Source of the DNA: an uncultured bacterium
GTDB taxonomy: Bacteria; Cyanobacteriota; Vampirovibrionia; Gastranaerophilales; Gastranaerophilaceae
Length of the DNA stretch: 64,000 nt
Assembly: GCA_902765215.1 (NCBI GenBank)
Contig: CACWZA010000003.1
Coordinates: 1-64,000, forward strand
Direction: 5' to 3'
Shown: positions 25,248-34,445 of the stretch, in pieces
Position numbering within the stretch: position 1 is the stretch's first letter
Layout of the letters: each line of letters opens with the position of its first letter
Position numbers and translations under genes: made by a program
The notes under the pieces: generated by a model
The model's database searches: none
What the model saw: the letters and a program-made list of their open reading frames with translations, nothing else
Told to the model about the DNA's origin: nothing

Positions 25248-27796
25248 TGAACTGTTTTTTCAGAGAACAAAAAGAAGCTTTACACAATTGCACAAAACCT
25301 TATCAGTATGTTGGCGGAGAGTTTTTATCATATAACAAAGACTTTGACTCGGCCGATGTAAGAGTGTTGCTTGCTTTTCCGGATAAATATGAAATCGGGA
25401 TAAGTAATTTAGGGGTTAGGGTATTATACGAACAGGTAAACAAAACTGCAAACTATATGGCAGACAGAGTTTATGCACCCGAACCTGACTTCACACCTAA
25501 TCCGCTTTACGCACTTGAAAGCAAAAGAAACGCAAAAGACTTTGATGTGATCGGGTTTTCTTTACAATGGGAACTTTCATATCCGACTGTTTTAAAAATG
25601 CTTGATATGGCAAAAGTACCATATAAAAACAGTGACAGAACAGATTCTGACCCAATTATAATAGCAGGAGGGCCTTGTACTTATAACCCGCTGCCTGTTT
25701 CAGATTTTATAGATGCATTTATAATAGGGGACGGAGAAGACATTATTCTTGAAATCTGTGATGCAATCAAAGAGACGAAGAATAAATCAAGAAAAGAAAA
25801 ACTTGAACGATTATCAATGCTTGAGGGGATCTGGATAAAAGGGTTAACCCAAACTGTCAGAAAAAGAGTTGCACAACTAACCCCTGAAACAGCGCCAACT
25901 CGTTACCCGATTCCGTTTTCAAGCTCTGTTCAGGACAGAGCAGTCGTAGAAATTCGCAGAGGGTGCGGAAGGATGTGCCGTTTTTGTCAGCCGGGACATG
26001 TAACCCTGCCGATAAGAGAACGGTCGGCGGAAGACATTATAAATATAACAAAAGAACTGGTGAAAAATACAGGCTACGACGAGTATTCACTCCTTTCATT
26101 ATCATCAAACGATTATGCAAACATAAATGAAGTAATAAAAGAGCTTGCCGTTGATTTCAACAAAAAGAAAATTTCCGTATCTCTTCCAAGTCAAAGAATA
26201 GACGGGTTTAATTTAGAACTTGCTAACCTAGTGCAAAGTGTCAGAAAATCAACAATGACACTCGCTCCCGAGGCAGGCAGCCAAAGACTCCGCAATGTTA
26301 TCAAGAAAAATATTTCGGAAGAACAAATACTTAATGCCGTTCTTACCTTATATGAAAACGGCTGGTCTAAAATCAAATTCTACTTCATTTCGGGGCTGCC
26401 GACAGAAACACTTGAAGATATGGATGAAATGGCAAGATTACTGAGTACAATCAGATACAGAACAAAACTACTCAAAAAAGAAAAAGGGCTGAAACACAGT
26501 TTTGATATAACATGTACCCTTTCTATTTTTGTACCTAAACCGTTTACACCGTTCCAATGGTGCGGACAAACAGATTTAGACGAGGTTACGGAGCATATTA
26601 AATATCTAAAATCCAAAACAGATAAAATCAAAGGGGTAAAAATAAACTACCACGAAAAATATGTTTCACAAATAGAAGCCGTCATGACAAGAGGGGACGA
26701 CAGTCTTTGCAAATATGTTGAAGCACTTTATAAAAAAGGATGTTACCTTGATGCGTGGGGCGAATATTTTGATAAGAATGTATGGAGAGAAACAGCGGAA
26801 GAATGTGGTTTTTCAATGGAAGAAAAGGCACAAAAAGTTTACGATTTGAATGACACACTCCCTTGGGATTTCATCGACATCGGCGTAAACAAAGAATGGT
26901 TAAAGAACGAATACAAAAAAGCCTTTGACCAGCCAAACGAGCTAAATCTTCAACCGACCTGTCAACACAGATGTGTCAGCTGTGGAGTATGTTTCGGACT
27001 GCATACAGGTAAAATTATGGCTCCACAATTCAAAGCAAGCGCAGAAGCCCAAAAGATAACAGCAGAGGAAAAGAAAGATCCTTCTATTTGTACCGCTGAA
27101 AACAACAGAGTTTTGCACAAATACCGTCTTAAAATAACAAAACAGGGAATACTAAAATATTTCTCACACCTCGATTGGCAAAACACATTTTTAAAAGCAC
27201 TTTCAAGAACAGATTTAAATATTGCCTTTTCAATGGGGTATAACCCTACAATGAAGGTATCAATGGGTGTTGCGCTCCCGCTCTTTATTGAAAGCGACGG
27301 CGAACTTATAGATATAGAACTGTTAGAAGATACACCTATCGATAAAATAAAAGACGAATTATCAAAAGTTCTGCATAAAAATGCAAAAATTATTGACATT
27401 CAAAAACTTGATAAAACGGCAACTTCAATAGATACAACCGTTTATTGGGCAGAATATAAAGTTGATTTTGATGAGATATCATCACTTTACAAAATTGAAG
27501 ATATTAAGTATAATATAGACAAAGTTTGTTCTTCGGATGAAATTTTAATCACGAAGAAAAACAAAAAAGGTTTTGAAAAAACAATAAACATTAAAAACTC
27601 AATAAAATCGTACAGATTTGAGGGAAATTGTTTATTCATAGTTCTAAGAACCGGTCAACAAGGCGAGATTCCGCCTGTTAGAATTGATGACTTCATCAAG
27701 ATTTTAGCAGAAAGAATCGGCAGTGATATAAATGGCAAATTTATTCCAAACATCACACGCAGACGCTTTTTTGACGAACAGTTAAGAGTTTTATAG
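25247..27796 (+). CDS. Radical SAM protein (TIGR03960 type) fused to a DUF2344 domain
   Basis: An 849-residue protein. Residues about 1-220 form a B12-binding-like N-terminal domain. The [4Fe-4S] motif is C240-x3-C244-x2-C247 in GCGRMCRFCQPG, followed by a radical-SAM barrel with TLAPEAGSQRLR. A second cysteine cluster, CQHRCVSCGVCFG, lies near residue 570. The C-terminal 240 residues starting KYRLKITKQGILKYFSHLDW match the TIGR03936/DUF2344 family. The two families are separate genes in some bacteria and fused in others. Its usual neighbour RNase E/G follows 19 bases later, as in many genomes. The reaction is not established; a role in RNA modification or maturation is suggested by context. 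Confidence 0.88.
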   Translation: MNCFFREQKEALHNCTKPYQYVGGEFLSYNKDFDSADVRVLLAFPDKYEIGISNLGVRVLYEQVNKTANYMADRVYAPEPDFTPNPLYALESKRNAKDFDVIGFSLQWELSYPTVLKMLDMAKVPYKNSDRTDSDPIIIAGGPCTYNPLPVSDFIDAFIIGDGEDIILEICDAIKETKNKSRKEKLERLSMLEGIWIKGLTQTVRKRVAQLTPETAPTRYPIPFSSSVQDRAVVEIRRGCGRMCRFCQPGHVTLPIRERSAEDIINITKELVKNTGYDEYSLLSLSSNDYANINEVIKELAVDFNKKKISVSLPSQRIDGFNLELANLVQSVRKSTMTLAPEAGSQRLRNVIKKNISEEQILNAVLTLYENGWSKIKFYFISGLPTETLEDMDEMARLLSTIRYRTKLLKKEKGLKHSFDITCTLSIFVPKPFTPFQWCGQTDLDEVTEHIKYLKSKTDKIKGVKINYHEKYVSQIEAVMTRGDDSLCKYVEALYKKGCYLDAWGEYFDKNVWRETAEECGFSMEEKAQKVYDLNDTLPWDFIDIGVNKEWLKNEYKKAFDQPNELNLQPTCQHRCVSCGVCFGLHTGKIMAPQFKASAEAQKITAEEKKDPSICTAENNRVLHKYRLKITKQGILKYFSHLDWQNTFLKALSRTDLNIAFSMGYNPTMKVSMGVALPLFIESDGELIDIELLEDTPIDKIKDELSKVLHKNAKIIDIQKLDKTATSIDTTVYWAEYKVDFDEISSLYKIEDIKYNIDKVCSSDEILITKKNKKGFEKTINIKNSIKSYRFEGNCLFIVLRTGQQGEIPPVRIDDFIKILAERIGSDINGKFIPNITRRRFFDEQLRVL

Positions 27797-27815
27797 CGTA
27801 ATAAGGATTTATTAA

Positions 27816-29576
27816 ATGAAAAGCACAGAACAAGGACAAAAAATTGTTATTGCAGAACGCGATAACATAGCTGCCGTACTTGAAAACGGCAAAGTTTCAG
27901 AATTTTTCATCAACAGAGGGGAAATTCTTTTAGGCGATGTATATTTAGCACAGGTAGAAAATGTATTACCAAGTATTGATGCCGCATTCGTTAATGTCGG
28001 ATCTGATAAAATGGGTTTTCTCCACGCACAGGATGTAATGAAAAAAGGTGCATTGCAGGATAAATTAGCCCCAAAAGAAAAATTAATCGTACAGGTTGTT
28101 AAAGAACCTACAGGCCACAAAGGGCCTCGTGTAACAACAGAAATCAGCCTTCCGGGCAGATTTTTGGTACTTATGCCAAACGAAGCAGGCATCAATGTAA
28201 GCCGTAAGATTTCAACAGTAAAAGAAAGAGCAAGACTTAAATCAATTGTAAGCCTTCTCAAACCTGTCGGAGTCGGGGTTATTATCAGAACAGAAGCAGA
28301 AAATCAATCAGAGGCAGACATTCAGGAAGATTTGGAAATTCTGCTTGAAAAGTGGAACAATGTTGTAACTGCGGCTGAAACCGTTACAGCACCTTCACTT
28401 TTATACCGAGATCAGGATTTACTCTACAGAGTTATCCGTGAAGCATGTACTGAAGACACTCAGGAAATCATTGTAGATACTGCTTTTGCAATGAACAGAC
28501 TTCAGACATTACTTCAAACATGGCACATGAACAGAGATATTAAAATTACCTTGTTTAAGGGCTCTGAACCTTTATTAGTTGCTATGGATATCCATAAAGA
28601 AATCAAAGCAGCGCTTCAAACTAAGGTTAATATGCCGTCAGGCGGATATTTATTCATCCAGCAGACAGAAGCACTTACCGTTATCGATGTAAACAGCGGT
28701 AAATTTGTAAGCTCTGCAACACAGGATGAAACTATCTTGAAAACAAACATTGAAGCAGTTCACGAAATTGCACGACAGTTAAGACTGAGAAATATCGGCG
28801 GTATGGTTATTGTCGACTTTATCGATATGACATCACGCGTAGATAAGTTGGCAATGATGGAAGAACTTGAACTTGCCTTAGAGCCTGATAAAGCAAAACC
28901 TCAGGTAGGTCAACTCTCGGATTTAGGGCTTGTTGAGCTCACAAGACACAGACAAGGTCAGGCATTAGCAGAAGTATTCGCTAAAAAATGTCCTCACTGT
29001 CAGGGTAACGGATACATAATGGAAGACATTAAGTATGCATCACCTACAGCTGAAGGTGAATACAGAGCAAAAGCCGCTAAGATGAAATTACCTCTGAGCG
29101 GGTTTAAAAAGAACAATAATCAGAAATTCAACAAAAAAGGCGGAGCAAATCAGGAATTTGATGAAGAACAAATAAATGATACTCCGCAAATGCAGGAAAT
29201 TGAAGTAAGTATTCAGGTAGAAAACCCTTCAACTACTGCAAAAGAAGAAAACGATATTCTTGAAACAAACAAGAAAAACACAAGAGGAAACAAACGCTCT
29301 AAATTCAACAAAGCAAAAGCAAAAGAAGTGATTAAGGGCGAAGAAGTATTAGAAACTTCAGAGAATATCATTCCTCAGGGCGGTGCTATTGAGGTAGAAG
29401 TTGAGCCAAAAGAGCCTAAAGTAACTGAAGCAGAAGCAGAACAACAACCTGCTGAAGCAGAAACAGAAGAAGCTCCGAAGAAATCACGCAGACCAAACAG
29501 AGGTCAGGGCAAAGCTAAAAAAGCACCAAAAACAACAAAGACACAAAAGTCAAAAACATCAAAGAAAGCAAAATAA
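27816..29576 (+). CDS. rng: Ribonuclease E/G family endoribonuclease with basic tail
   Basis: A 586-residue enzyme. It has the S1-like domain (GEILLGDVYLAQVENVLPSI, then AFVNVGSDKMGFLHAQDV), the DNase I-like catalytic region with VIDVNSGKF (Asp about 290) and VIVDFIDM (Asp about 334), and the zinc-link CPHCQGNG (C391 and C394) that ties subunits together. The core ends near residue 415; the last 170 residues are Lys-, Glu- and Ala-rich and disordered (KKSRRPNRGQGKAKK), probably an RNA-binding or protein-scaffold tail. Role: 5'-end-dependent mRNA decay and rRNA processing. Confidence 0.92.
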   Translation: MKSTEQGQKIVIAERDNIAAVLENGKVSEFFINRGEILLGDVYLAQVENVLPSIDAAFVNVGSDKMGFLHAQDVMKKGALQDKLAPKEKLIVQVVKEPTGHKGPRVTTEISLPGRFLVLMPNEAGINVSRKISTVKERARLKSIVSLLKPVGVGVIIRTEAENQSEADIQEDLEILLEKWNNVVTAAETVTAPSLLYRDQDLLYRVIREACTEDTQEIIVDTAFAMNRLQTLLQTWHMNRDIKITLFKGSEPLLVAMDIHKEIKAALQTKVNMPSGGYLFIQQTEALTVIDVNSGKFVSSATQDETILKTNIEAVHEIARQLRLRNIGGMVIVDFIDMTSRVDKLAMMEELELALEPDKAKPQVGQLSDLGLVELTRHRQGQALAEVFAKKCPHCQGNGYIMEDIKYASPTAEGEYRAKAAKMKLPLSGFKKNNNQKFNKKGGANQEFDEEQINDTPQMQEIEVSIQVENPSTTAKEENDILETNKKNTRGNKRSKFNKAKAKEVIKGEEVLETSENIIPQGGAIEVEVEPKEPKVTEAEAEQQPAEAETEEAPKKSRRPNRGQGKAKKAPKTTKTQKSKTSKKAK

Positions 29577-29577
29577 A

Positions 29578-29934
29578 ATGAAAAATCTAAAAAATAAAAT
29601 TTTAATACTTTTATTTGCAATATTTCTGTCAATAGGTAATATTGCCTGGTCTGAAGAAGTTCAGCCATCAGATATTGTTAAAGATGCAGCAAATTCAAAA
29701 ACTGAAATACAGACTCGTCTGCCATACAGCAAACGCGCTCTCGCTATGAAGTTTCTGATTGCAATGCTCGGTGTCGGGGCATCATCAATTATGATATATG
29801 TCCTGTTGACTATTTATAATCGTTTTTTATACGGGACAGCAAAATATCCTGATGAAGCAACAGAAGACGACGATTACAAAACACCGACAAACATGAAGGA
29901 TGCACTGGGAATATTTTTCAGAAAGACAAAATAA
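29578..29934 (+). CDS. Small membrane protein downstream of RNase G
   Basis: A 118-residue protein. The N-terminus ILILLFAIFLSIGNIAWS is a signal peptide or signal anchor, and LAMKFLIAMLGVGASSIMIYVLL is a second membrane segment (about residues 54-76). The C-terminal 40 residues are acidic, then basic, and should be cytoplasmic. It starts one base after the rng stop, so it is coupled to it, and a terminator follows. I recognise no family. It could anchor the RNase to the membrane, but that is speculation from position. Confidence 0.65.
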   Translation: MKNLKNKILILLFAIFLSIGNIAWSEEVQPSDIVKDAANSKTEIQTRLPYSKRALAMKFLIAMLGVGASSIMIYVLLTIYNRFLYGTAKYPDEATEDDDYKTPTNMKDALGIFFRKTK

Positions 29935-29950
29935 TCTGAATTGATAAATA

Positions 29951-29981
29951 AAAAAGGCGGGCTCAAGGGCTCGTCTTTTTT
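29951..29981 (+). terminator. Terminator of the radical-SAM/rng operon
   Basis: AAAAAGGCGGGC pairs with GCTCGTCTTTTT through two G-U pairs around a 6-base loop and ends in a T-run, 16 bases after the preceding stop. Confidence 0.7.
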
Positions 29982-30085
29982 ATGCAACTAACCAGATAGT
30001 AGAAAGTTTTGACCTGTAAGATTATCCAAAACGGGAATTTAACATAACGCATAAACCAATAAAATTTGATTATGGAGAAAAAGTT

Positions 30086-30397
30086 ATGAGAAAATTTCCT
30101 GAAAGATACCTTGAATTTAAAAATGTAAAAAAAGAAGTGATTGACTGGTTTGAAGATGTTGCAGAAGAAAATAACTGCCGAATAGAAAAGAAAGAGTGGA
30201 AAAGCAAGTACAATAGCTACGTCACCTATGACTACGAGCCTTTCTGTTCCGAAGGTTTTGAGATAAATGTAATAGTCAGTGCCGCAGATACGAGCTACTT
30301 AAATTTCCTTAAATACCTCTATACGGAAAAAGTCAACACAATAGACTTCTTAAACAACTGCATAAAAATACCAACTATAAGGAATTATATAAACTAA
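30086..30397 (+). CDS. Hypothetical protein, 103 residues
   Basis: Unrecognised. A small soluble protein with many aromatic and charged residues (RKFPERYLEFKNVKKEVIDW at the start), no signal peptide or membrane segment. GGAGAAAAAGTT precedes the ATG. Its last 4 bases overlap the stop of the convergent GGDEF gene. Composition is normal for coding sequence here. Confidence 0.5.
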   Translation: MRKFPERYLEFKNVKKEVIDWFEDVAEENNCRIEKKEWKSKYNSYVTYDYEPFCSEGFEINVIVSAADTSYLNFLKYLYTEKVNTIDFLNNCIKIPTIRNYIN

Positions 30398-32280
30398 TCG
30401 TCACTGATAATTGAGATAAATTCTTCAGCAATTTTTGCGTTCCACTTAGTATCAATGCCGTCTTTAATAATCTGAATGGCTTCCTCTTTTGATTTTGCTT
30501 TTCTGTAAGGGCGAGGTTCAACAAGTGCAAAATAAGCATCTATAACAAGAACCATTTGAGAACACAAAGGAATACTTTGTCCTGCCGCATTTGCAGGATA
30601 ACCTGAGCCGTCCCAGTTTTCGTGGTGATGTTCAATAATCGGAATAATATCCTGAACGACTGATATCGGACTCAAAATCTCTTTAGCCGCTATAACAGGG
30701 TGAGTTTTTATCAACTGTTTTTCTTCCTCTGTAAGCGGAGAACGTTTTTGCAAAATATCCTTAGGGAGCATCATATTCCCGATATCGTAGAGTAAAATGG
30801 CAACCCTTAACTTATCCGTATCTTCTTTTGAGAGTTCAAAGCGCTTTGCAAGAAGATTTGCAACGACAATTTTTTCTTTTGAAGAACCTTCTCTATGGTT
30901 TGGATTATAAAGTGCAGACAACATATCTGAAACGGTATACAGAGCATCATGGTCAAGTGACAACTTACTTAGCATTTTGTTCATCCGTTCAGATACAGAC
31001 TTATCGATAGGCATTTTCTTATTTTTAAGAATTTCAATGAACGAATCGATAGCAATATCCTGCCAAGATTCAAGTTCTTCAGGGTTAGCGAGAGTGACAC
31101 GGTTTCTGCCATTCTTCTTTGATGAATACATTGCCTGATCCGTCAGTTCCAACAATTCATTCAGATTGTCAGAATGTTCGCCAAAGGTTGCCACCCCTAT
31201 ACTTGCTGTAACATGACCTAGCACATCAATCTCAACTTCTTCAATTGCTTTACGGATTCTCTCTGCAGCAACAAGTCCGCCAACATGATCTACACCAGGA
31301 AGTAAAATATTAAATTCTTCACCGCCCATACGAGCAGTAATATCGATAGATCTTGCATTACGCTTTAACACATCTGCAACCGTCTTTATAGCAATATCGC
31401 CGCAAGAGTGTCCGAAATTATCGTTTATATGTTTTAAGTGGTCTAAGTCAAGCCCGATAACAGTAAACTTTTGGTTTTGGCGTTGAGCACGCAAGACTTC
31501 TTTTTGTGCTTCTTCCTCAAAATACCTTCTGTTATGCAACCCTGTAAGCCCGTCAGTTACAGCCTGATCCTTAACCGTCTGGAATAAGTTTGCAACTGTA
31601 ATTGCCATTTCAATCTGTTTTGAGAACAGTCTTAAAAAGTTAAGCTCAGACTCCTGTGCAGAAGGTCTTGATGAATATACAACCAGTGAGGCAAAATGCT
31701 TTCCGTTACATCTGAGCGGAATAAGTATATATGATGACATCCCTGTCCTTTTAAGCAAATCCTCAATTGTTTTTCTGGGCAAATCAGGGAATACGTAATC
31801 AAGCGAAAACAAAACATCCTTACTCTGATAAATTTTGTTATTTTCAATATGAAAATCGACATCCTTATCTTCACGCCATCTTAATCTTGTTTCAAAAAGA
31901 GGTTTGCCCAAAACCTGAGTAACACTTTCAGAAAACGGGCATTTTGATTCGGCAAACAATTCAAGATACTGCCCCTGATTATCGACTCTTTTCTGGACTA
32001 TACAACTAAAAAGGTAACCTAACTCACCCTGCAGACTGTTAACAATCGAATCCAAAACATTTGCAAGCGGCTGAGATGAGTTCATCATCTCCCAAATATG
32101 CTGAACAGTGACGAGCCTTTGATTAGCAAGCTCAAGTTCTTCAGTTCGCTCTTTTATTTCAGCCTCTAATTGCAGGTTTTTCTCATACACCTCCATTAAA
32201 TCCTTTTGAGTAGTGTATATATTCGATTCGACCTGATCAATTCTGTCTTTAAAGTTATTCAGTTTGTCCCAAAAACCCAT
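30394..32280 (-). CDS. GAF-GGDEF protein with a degenerate HD-GYP domain
   Basis: A 628-residue cytoplasmic signalling protein. Residues about 5-60 form a coiled coil (YTTQKDLMEVYEKNLQLEAE), followed by a GAF-like domain to about residue 230. The diguanylate cyclase domain starts at AVTDGLTGLHNRRYFEEE, with active-site GGEEF near residue 318. The C-terminal part keeps HHENWDGSGYP and RPYR of HD-GYP phosphodiesterases, but the HD dyad is YD (LLYDIGNMMLP, about residue 495) and the following Lys is Asn. It is therefore probably an active cyclase with an impaired phosphodiesterase or sensory domain. The start is ATG 32280 with GAGGA upstream, not the longer frame to 32313. Confidence 0.88.
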   Translation of the reverse strand: MGFWDKLNNFKDRIDQVESNIYTTQKDLMEVYEKNLQLEAEIKERTEELELANQRLVTVQHIWEMMNSSQPLANVLDSIVNSLQGELGYLFSCIVQKRVDNQGQYLELFAESKCPFSESVTQVLGKPLFETRLRWREDKDVDFHIENNKIYQSKDVLFSLDYVFPDLPRKTIEDLLKRTGMSSYILIPLRCNGKHFASLVVYSSRPSAQESELNFLRLFSKQIEMAITVANLFQTVKDQAVTDGLTGLHNRRYFEEEAQKEVLRAQRQNQKFTVIGLDLDHLKHINDNFGHSCGDIAIKTVADVLKRNARSIDITARMGGEEFNILLPGVDHVGGLVAAERIRKAIEEVEIDVLGHVTASIGVATFGEHSDNLNELLELTDQAMYSSKKNGRNRVTLANPEELESWQDIAIDSFIEILKNKKMPIDKSVSERMNKMLSKLSLDHDALYTVSDMLSALYNPNHREGSSKEKIVVANLLAKRFELSKEDTDKLRVAILLYDIGNMMLPKDILQKRSPLTEEEKQLIKTHPVIAAKEILSPISVVQDIIPIIEHHHENWDGSGYPANAAGQSIPLCSQMVLVIDAYFALVEPRPYRKAKSKEEAIQIIKDGIDTKWNAKIAEEFISIISDD

Positions 32281-32317
32281 TGAATCCTCGTGTGGTTTTA
32301 ATACAAATAACAAGATA

Positions 32318-32346
32318 ATTATACAACACTTTTAGGGCATATACAA
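32318..32346 (-). promoter_or_regulatory. Sigma-70 promoter of the GGDEF gene
   Basis: On the minus strand TTGTAT (32346-32341), a 17-base spacer and TATAAT (32323-32318). Confidence 0.6.
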
Positions 32347-32414
32347 ATATTTCTTTACGAACCGTGATGTTTAATATAAAATCAAAATATAGAGAATAAA
32401 AAGGAGAGAATAGT

Positions 32415-33362
32415 ATGGGTAACAGAATTGGTATAGATGTAGGCGGAACTAATGTAAAAATCGCGTTAGTAAACGACAAAGGAAGTATAATCTATTCTAA
32501 TTCAATTCCGACAAGAGCGGAAATGGGTTATGAATACACAATAAACAACATGAAAGAAGCTATCAAAGACTTGTTAAAAGAAACAAACTCTAAAGCTAAA
32601 GATATTGAAGGTATGGGTTTTGGGTTCCCGGGGCAGATTGATTGTCAAAAAGGGATAGTAAGACTTGCTCCAAATATCCCGGGCTGGGTTGATGTACCTA
32701 TTGCAGAAATCATGGAAAAAGAATTTGGTATTAAAACAAGAGTAGACAACGATGTAAGATGTGCTGCACTCGGCGAATTAAACTTCGGTGCAGGTAAAGG
32801 ATGTCAAAACCTTATCTGTATCACAGTCGGAACAGGTATCGGTTCAGGTCTTATTGTGAACGGGAAACTTGTCAGAGGTGCAAGCAACGCAGCAGGTGAA
32901 ATCGGACACATCAAACTTGATATGAATGGTGGACCTCTTTGCGGCTGTGGCGACAGAGGTTGTCTTGAAGCATTTGCATCTGGCCCAAGCATAGTTGCAA
33001 TGGCAGAAGAATACATTAAGGGCGGTAAGTCTACAAAATACAGAGAACTTGCAAACCCTGATATAACACCATATATCGTATCAGAAGCAGCAAAACAGGG
33101 CGATCCTGTGGCAAAGAGAATATTCACCATTGTCGGTGAATATATCGGTATCGGTCTTGCAAGTGTTGTCAATCTGCTTAACCCTGAAAAGATTATTATC
33201 GGGGGTGGTGTTGCAGCAGCAGGAGATATTCTTATGAACCCTATCAAGGAAACCCTTGTAAAACGCGCAATGCCGATTTCAGGTTCAACAGTTCAGGTAG
33301 TTCCTGCTCAGTTAGGTAACACTGCAGGTGTTATCGGAGCAAGCCTGCTTATCAACTCATAG
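32415..33362 (+). CDS. ROK-family glucokinase
   Basis: A 315-residue sugar kinase. It shows the phosphate-binding IGIDVGGTNVKIALV, catalytic-region DNDVRCAALGE, TVGTGIGSGLIVNG, EIGHI with the zinc histidine, and the ROK zinc motif CGCGDRGCLEA. The length and motif set match ROK glucokinases, which phosphorylate glucose to glucose-6-phosphate in the cytoplasm. AAGGAGAG precedes the ATG. An S4-domain gene follows 10 bases later. Specificity for glucose rather than N-acetylmannosamine or fructose is inferred. Confidence 0.88.
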   Translation: MGNRIGIDVGGTNVKIALVNDKGSIIYSNSIPTRAEMGYEYTINNMKEAIKDLLKETNSKAKDIEGMGFGFPGQIDCQKGIVRLAPNIPGWVDVPIAEIMEKEFGIKTRVDNDVRCAALGELNFGAGKGCQNLICITVGTGIGSGLIVNGKLVRGASNAAGEIGHIKLDMNGGPLCGCGDRGCLEAFASGPSIVAMAEEYIKGGKSTKYRELANPDITPYIVSEAAKQGDPVAKRIFTIVGEYIGIGLASVVNLLNPEKIIIGGGVAAAGDILMNPIKETLVKRAMPISGSTVQVVPAQLGNTAGVIGASLLINS

Positions 33363-33372
33363 GAATACAATT

Positions 33373-33621
33373 ATGCGATTGGACAAATTTCTGAAGGTAT
33401 CAAGATTAGTAAAACGCCGTACGGTAGCGAACAGCATTTCCGATTTAGGGAGAGTTTTCGTTAACGGCAATATCGCAAAACCTGCAAAACAATTAAAGGT
33501 GGGCGATATAATCTCAATCGAATACGCAAACAAAACAATAACGGCAAAAGTTCTTAAAATACCTGAAGGAAATGTTCCTGTTCAACTCGCACCGACGCTA
33601 TATGAAATGATTGAAGAATAA
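33373..33621 (+). CDS. S4-domain RNA-binding protein, RqcP/Hsp15-like
   Basis: An 82-residue protein that is essentially one S4 domain: MRLDKFLKVSRLVKRRTVAN, then GRVFVNGNIAKPAKQLKVGD. This closely fits RqcP (YabO) of Firmicutes, which acts with RqcH in ribosome-associated quality control on stalled 50S subunits. The start is ATG 33373, 10 bases after the kinase stop with AGGA upstream; the frame extends further upstream inside the kinase gene but without a start signal. Confidence 0.85.
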   Translation: MRLDKFLKVSRLVKRRTVANSISDLGRVFVNGNIAKPAKQLKVGDIISIEYANKTITAKVLKIPEGNVPVQLAPTLYEMIEE

Positions 33622-33630
33622 AATAGTAAA

Positions 33631-33720
33631 AGAGGTTGGCGATAAGGTCAACCTCTTCAAATAAGATGGATCTTATTGATCAGATATAGCTCTCAGCAAC
33701 TCCATCTTATTTTTCTTTTT
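33631..33720 (+). terminator. Two-hairpin terminator after the RqcP-like gene
   Basis: The first hairpin is AGAGGTTG (33631-33638) with CAACCTCT (33649-33656), without a U-run. The second is a perfect 10-bp stem, ATAAGATGGA (33661-33670) with TCCATCTTAT (33701-33710), a 30-base loop and T4CT5. ATAAGAT can alternatively pair with ATCTTAT immediately next to it, so two mutually exclusive folds exist. Confidence 0.65.
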
Positions 33721-33780
33721 GGATGTGCTATATATCAAAAACAGTGTAGATAATAGTCATAGAGAATTTTGTTTTGTTAC

Positions 33781-33838
33781 CCCTAGCCCGTCTGCGGTTA
33801 AATGCATGTTAAGGAGTTACATTTTAACCGCATTAGGG
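33781..33838. repeat. Long imperfect hairpin between convergent transcripts
   Basis: TGCGGTTAAA (33793-33802) pairs with TTTAACCGCA (33823-33832), the stem continues with one bulge, and an outer CCCTA/TAGGG pair extends it to 58 bases. No strong U-run on either strand. The interval 33622-33864 holds no convincing gene. Confidence 0.5.
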
Positions 33839-33864
33839 AACCCTGTTTTAGGGAAGAGAGTATG

Positions 33865-34407
33865 TTATTTTTTCGTAGGGGCCGATTTCTTTTGCGGAGG
33901 CTGTGCAGATTTCTTTTTGTCCATAGCATTCTTCTTTGCTTCAGCCTTCAATTTATCTAATTGTTTCTTTTGAGCAGGGGTTAAGATTGATTCAAAATCT
34001 CTGTCATTCTTCAATCTTATATCACGAGCCTGCTTATGAAGTGCGTTGATTTGATTGTTCAACTTTTCAATTTGTTCAAGCTTTGCCTCTGTTGTAATAT
34101 CATTGCTGCGTTTAATCAACTCTTTTTGTTCAAACTTCGTCTTGATGGCATTCATGATAGGCTCCATTTCTTCGCGGCTTTGCATTCTCATTTCTTTCGC
34201 CTTAGCCTTTTGAACATCAGTCAGTTTCAGCTTTTCATCAAGGTTAACTTTTGGCGGATGTTGTTTACAACATGGTCTACCCATACAAGGCTTACAATCA
34301 GGTGGTGGGGGATATCCGCCGTGGCAGACAGGACAACCTTCTCCCGCAAAAGCCATAGTTGATGCTCCTAATGCTAATACCGCTGCTAATAATAATGTCT
34401 TTTTCAT
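33865..34407 (-). CDS. Exported CpxP/Spy-like protein with a Cys-rich N-terminus
   Basis: A 180-residue protein with signal peptide KKTLLLAAVLALGASTMAFA. The mature N-terminus carries six cysteines in C-x2-C-x8-C-x2-C-x4-CC order (GCPVCHGG to GRPCC), which suggests metal binding or disulfides. Two LTxxQ motifs follow, LTDVQKAK and LTPAQKKQ, the hallmark of CpxP/Spy/CnrX-type periplasmic chaperones and sensors, on long helices. The tail is Lys-, Gln- and Pro-rich. It is the last gene of the ECF-sigma operon and probably one of its envelope-stress outputs or the sensor. Confidence 0.8.
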   Translation of the reverse strand: MKKTLLLAAVLALGASTMAFAGEGCPVCHGGYPPPPDCKPCMGRPCCKQHPPKVNLDEKLKLTDVQKAKAKEMRMQSREEMEPIMNAIKTKFEQKELIKRSNDITTEAKLEQIEKLNNQINALHKQARDIRLKNDRDFESILTPAQKKQLDKLKAEAKKNAMDKKKSAQPPQKKSAPTKK

Positions 34408-34445
34408 TTGTTTTTCCTTTCTTTCATTTTTAATAATATGTTTTG

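Noticed and set aside
33719-33973. 84-codon plus-strand frame
   Set aside because: Runs through the 58-base hairpin and antisense to the CpxP-like gene, ends in a Phe/Cys-rich stretch; a shadow.
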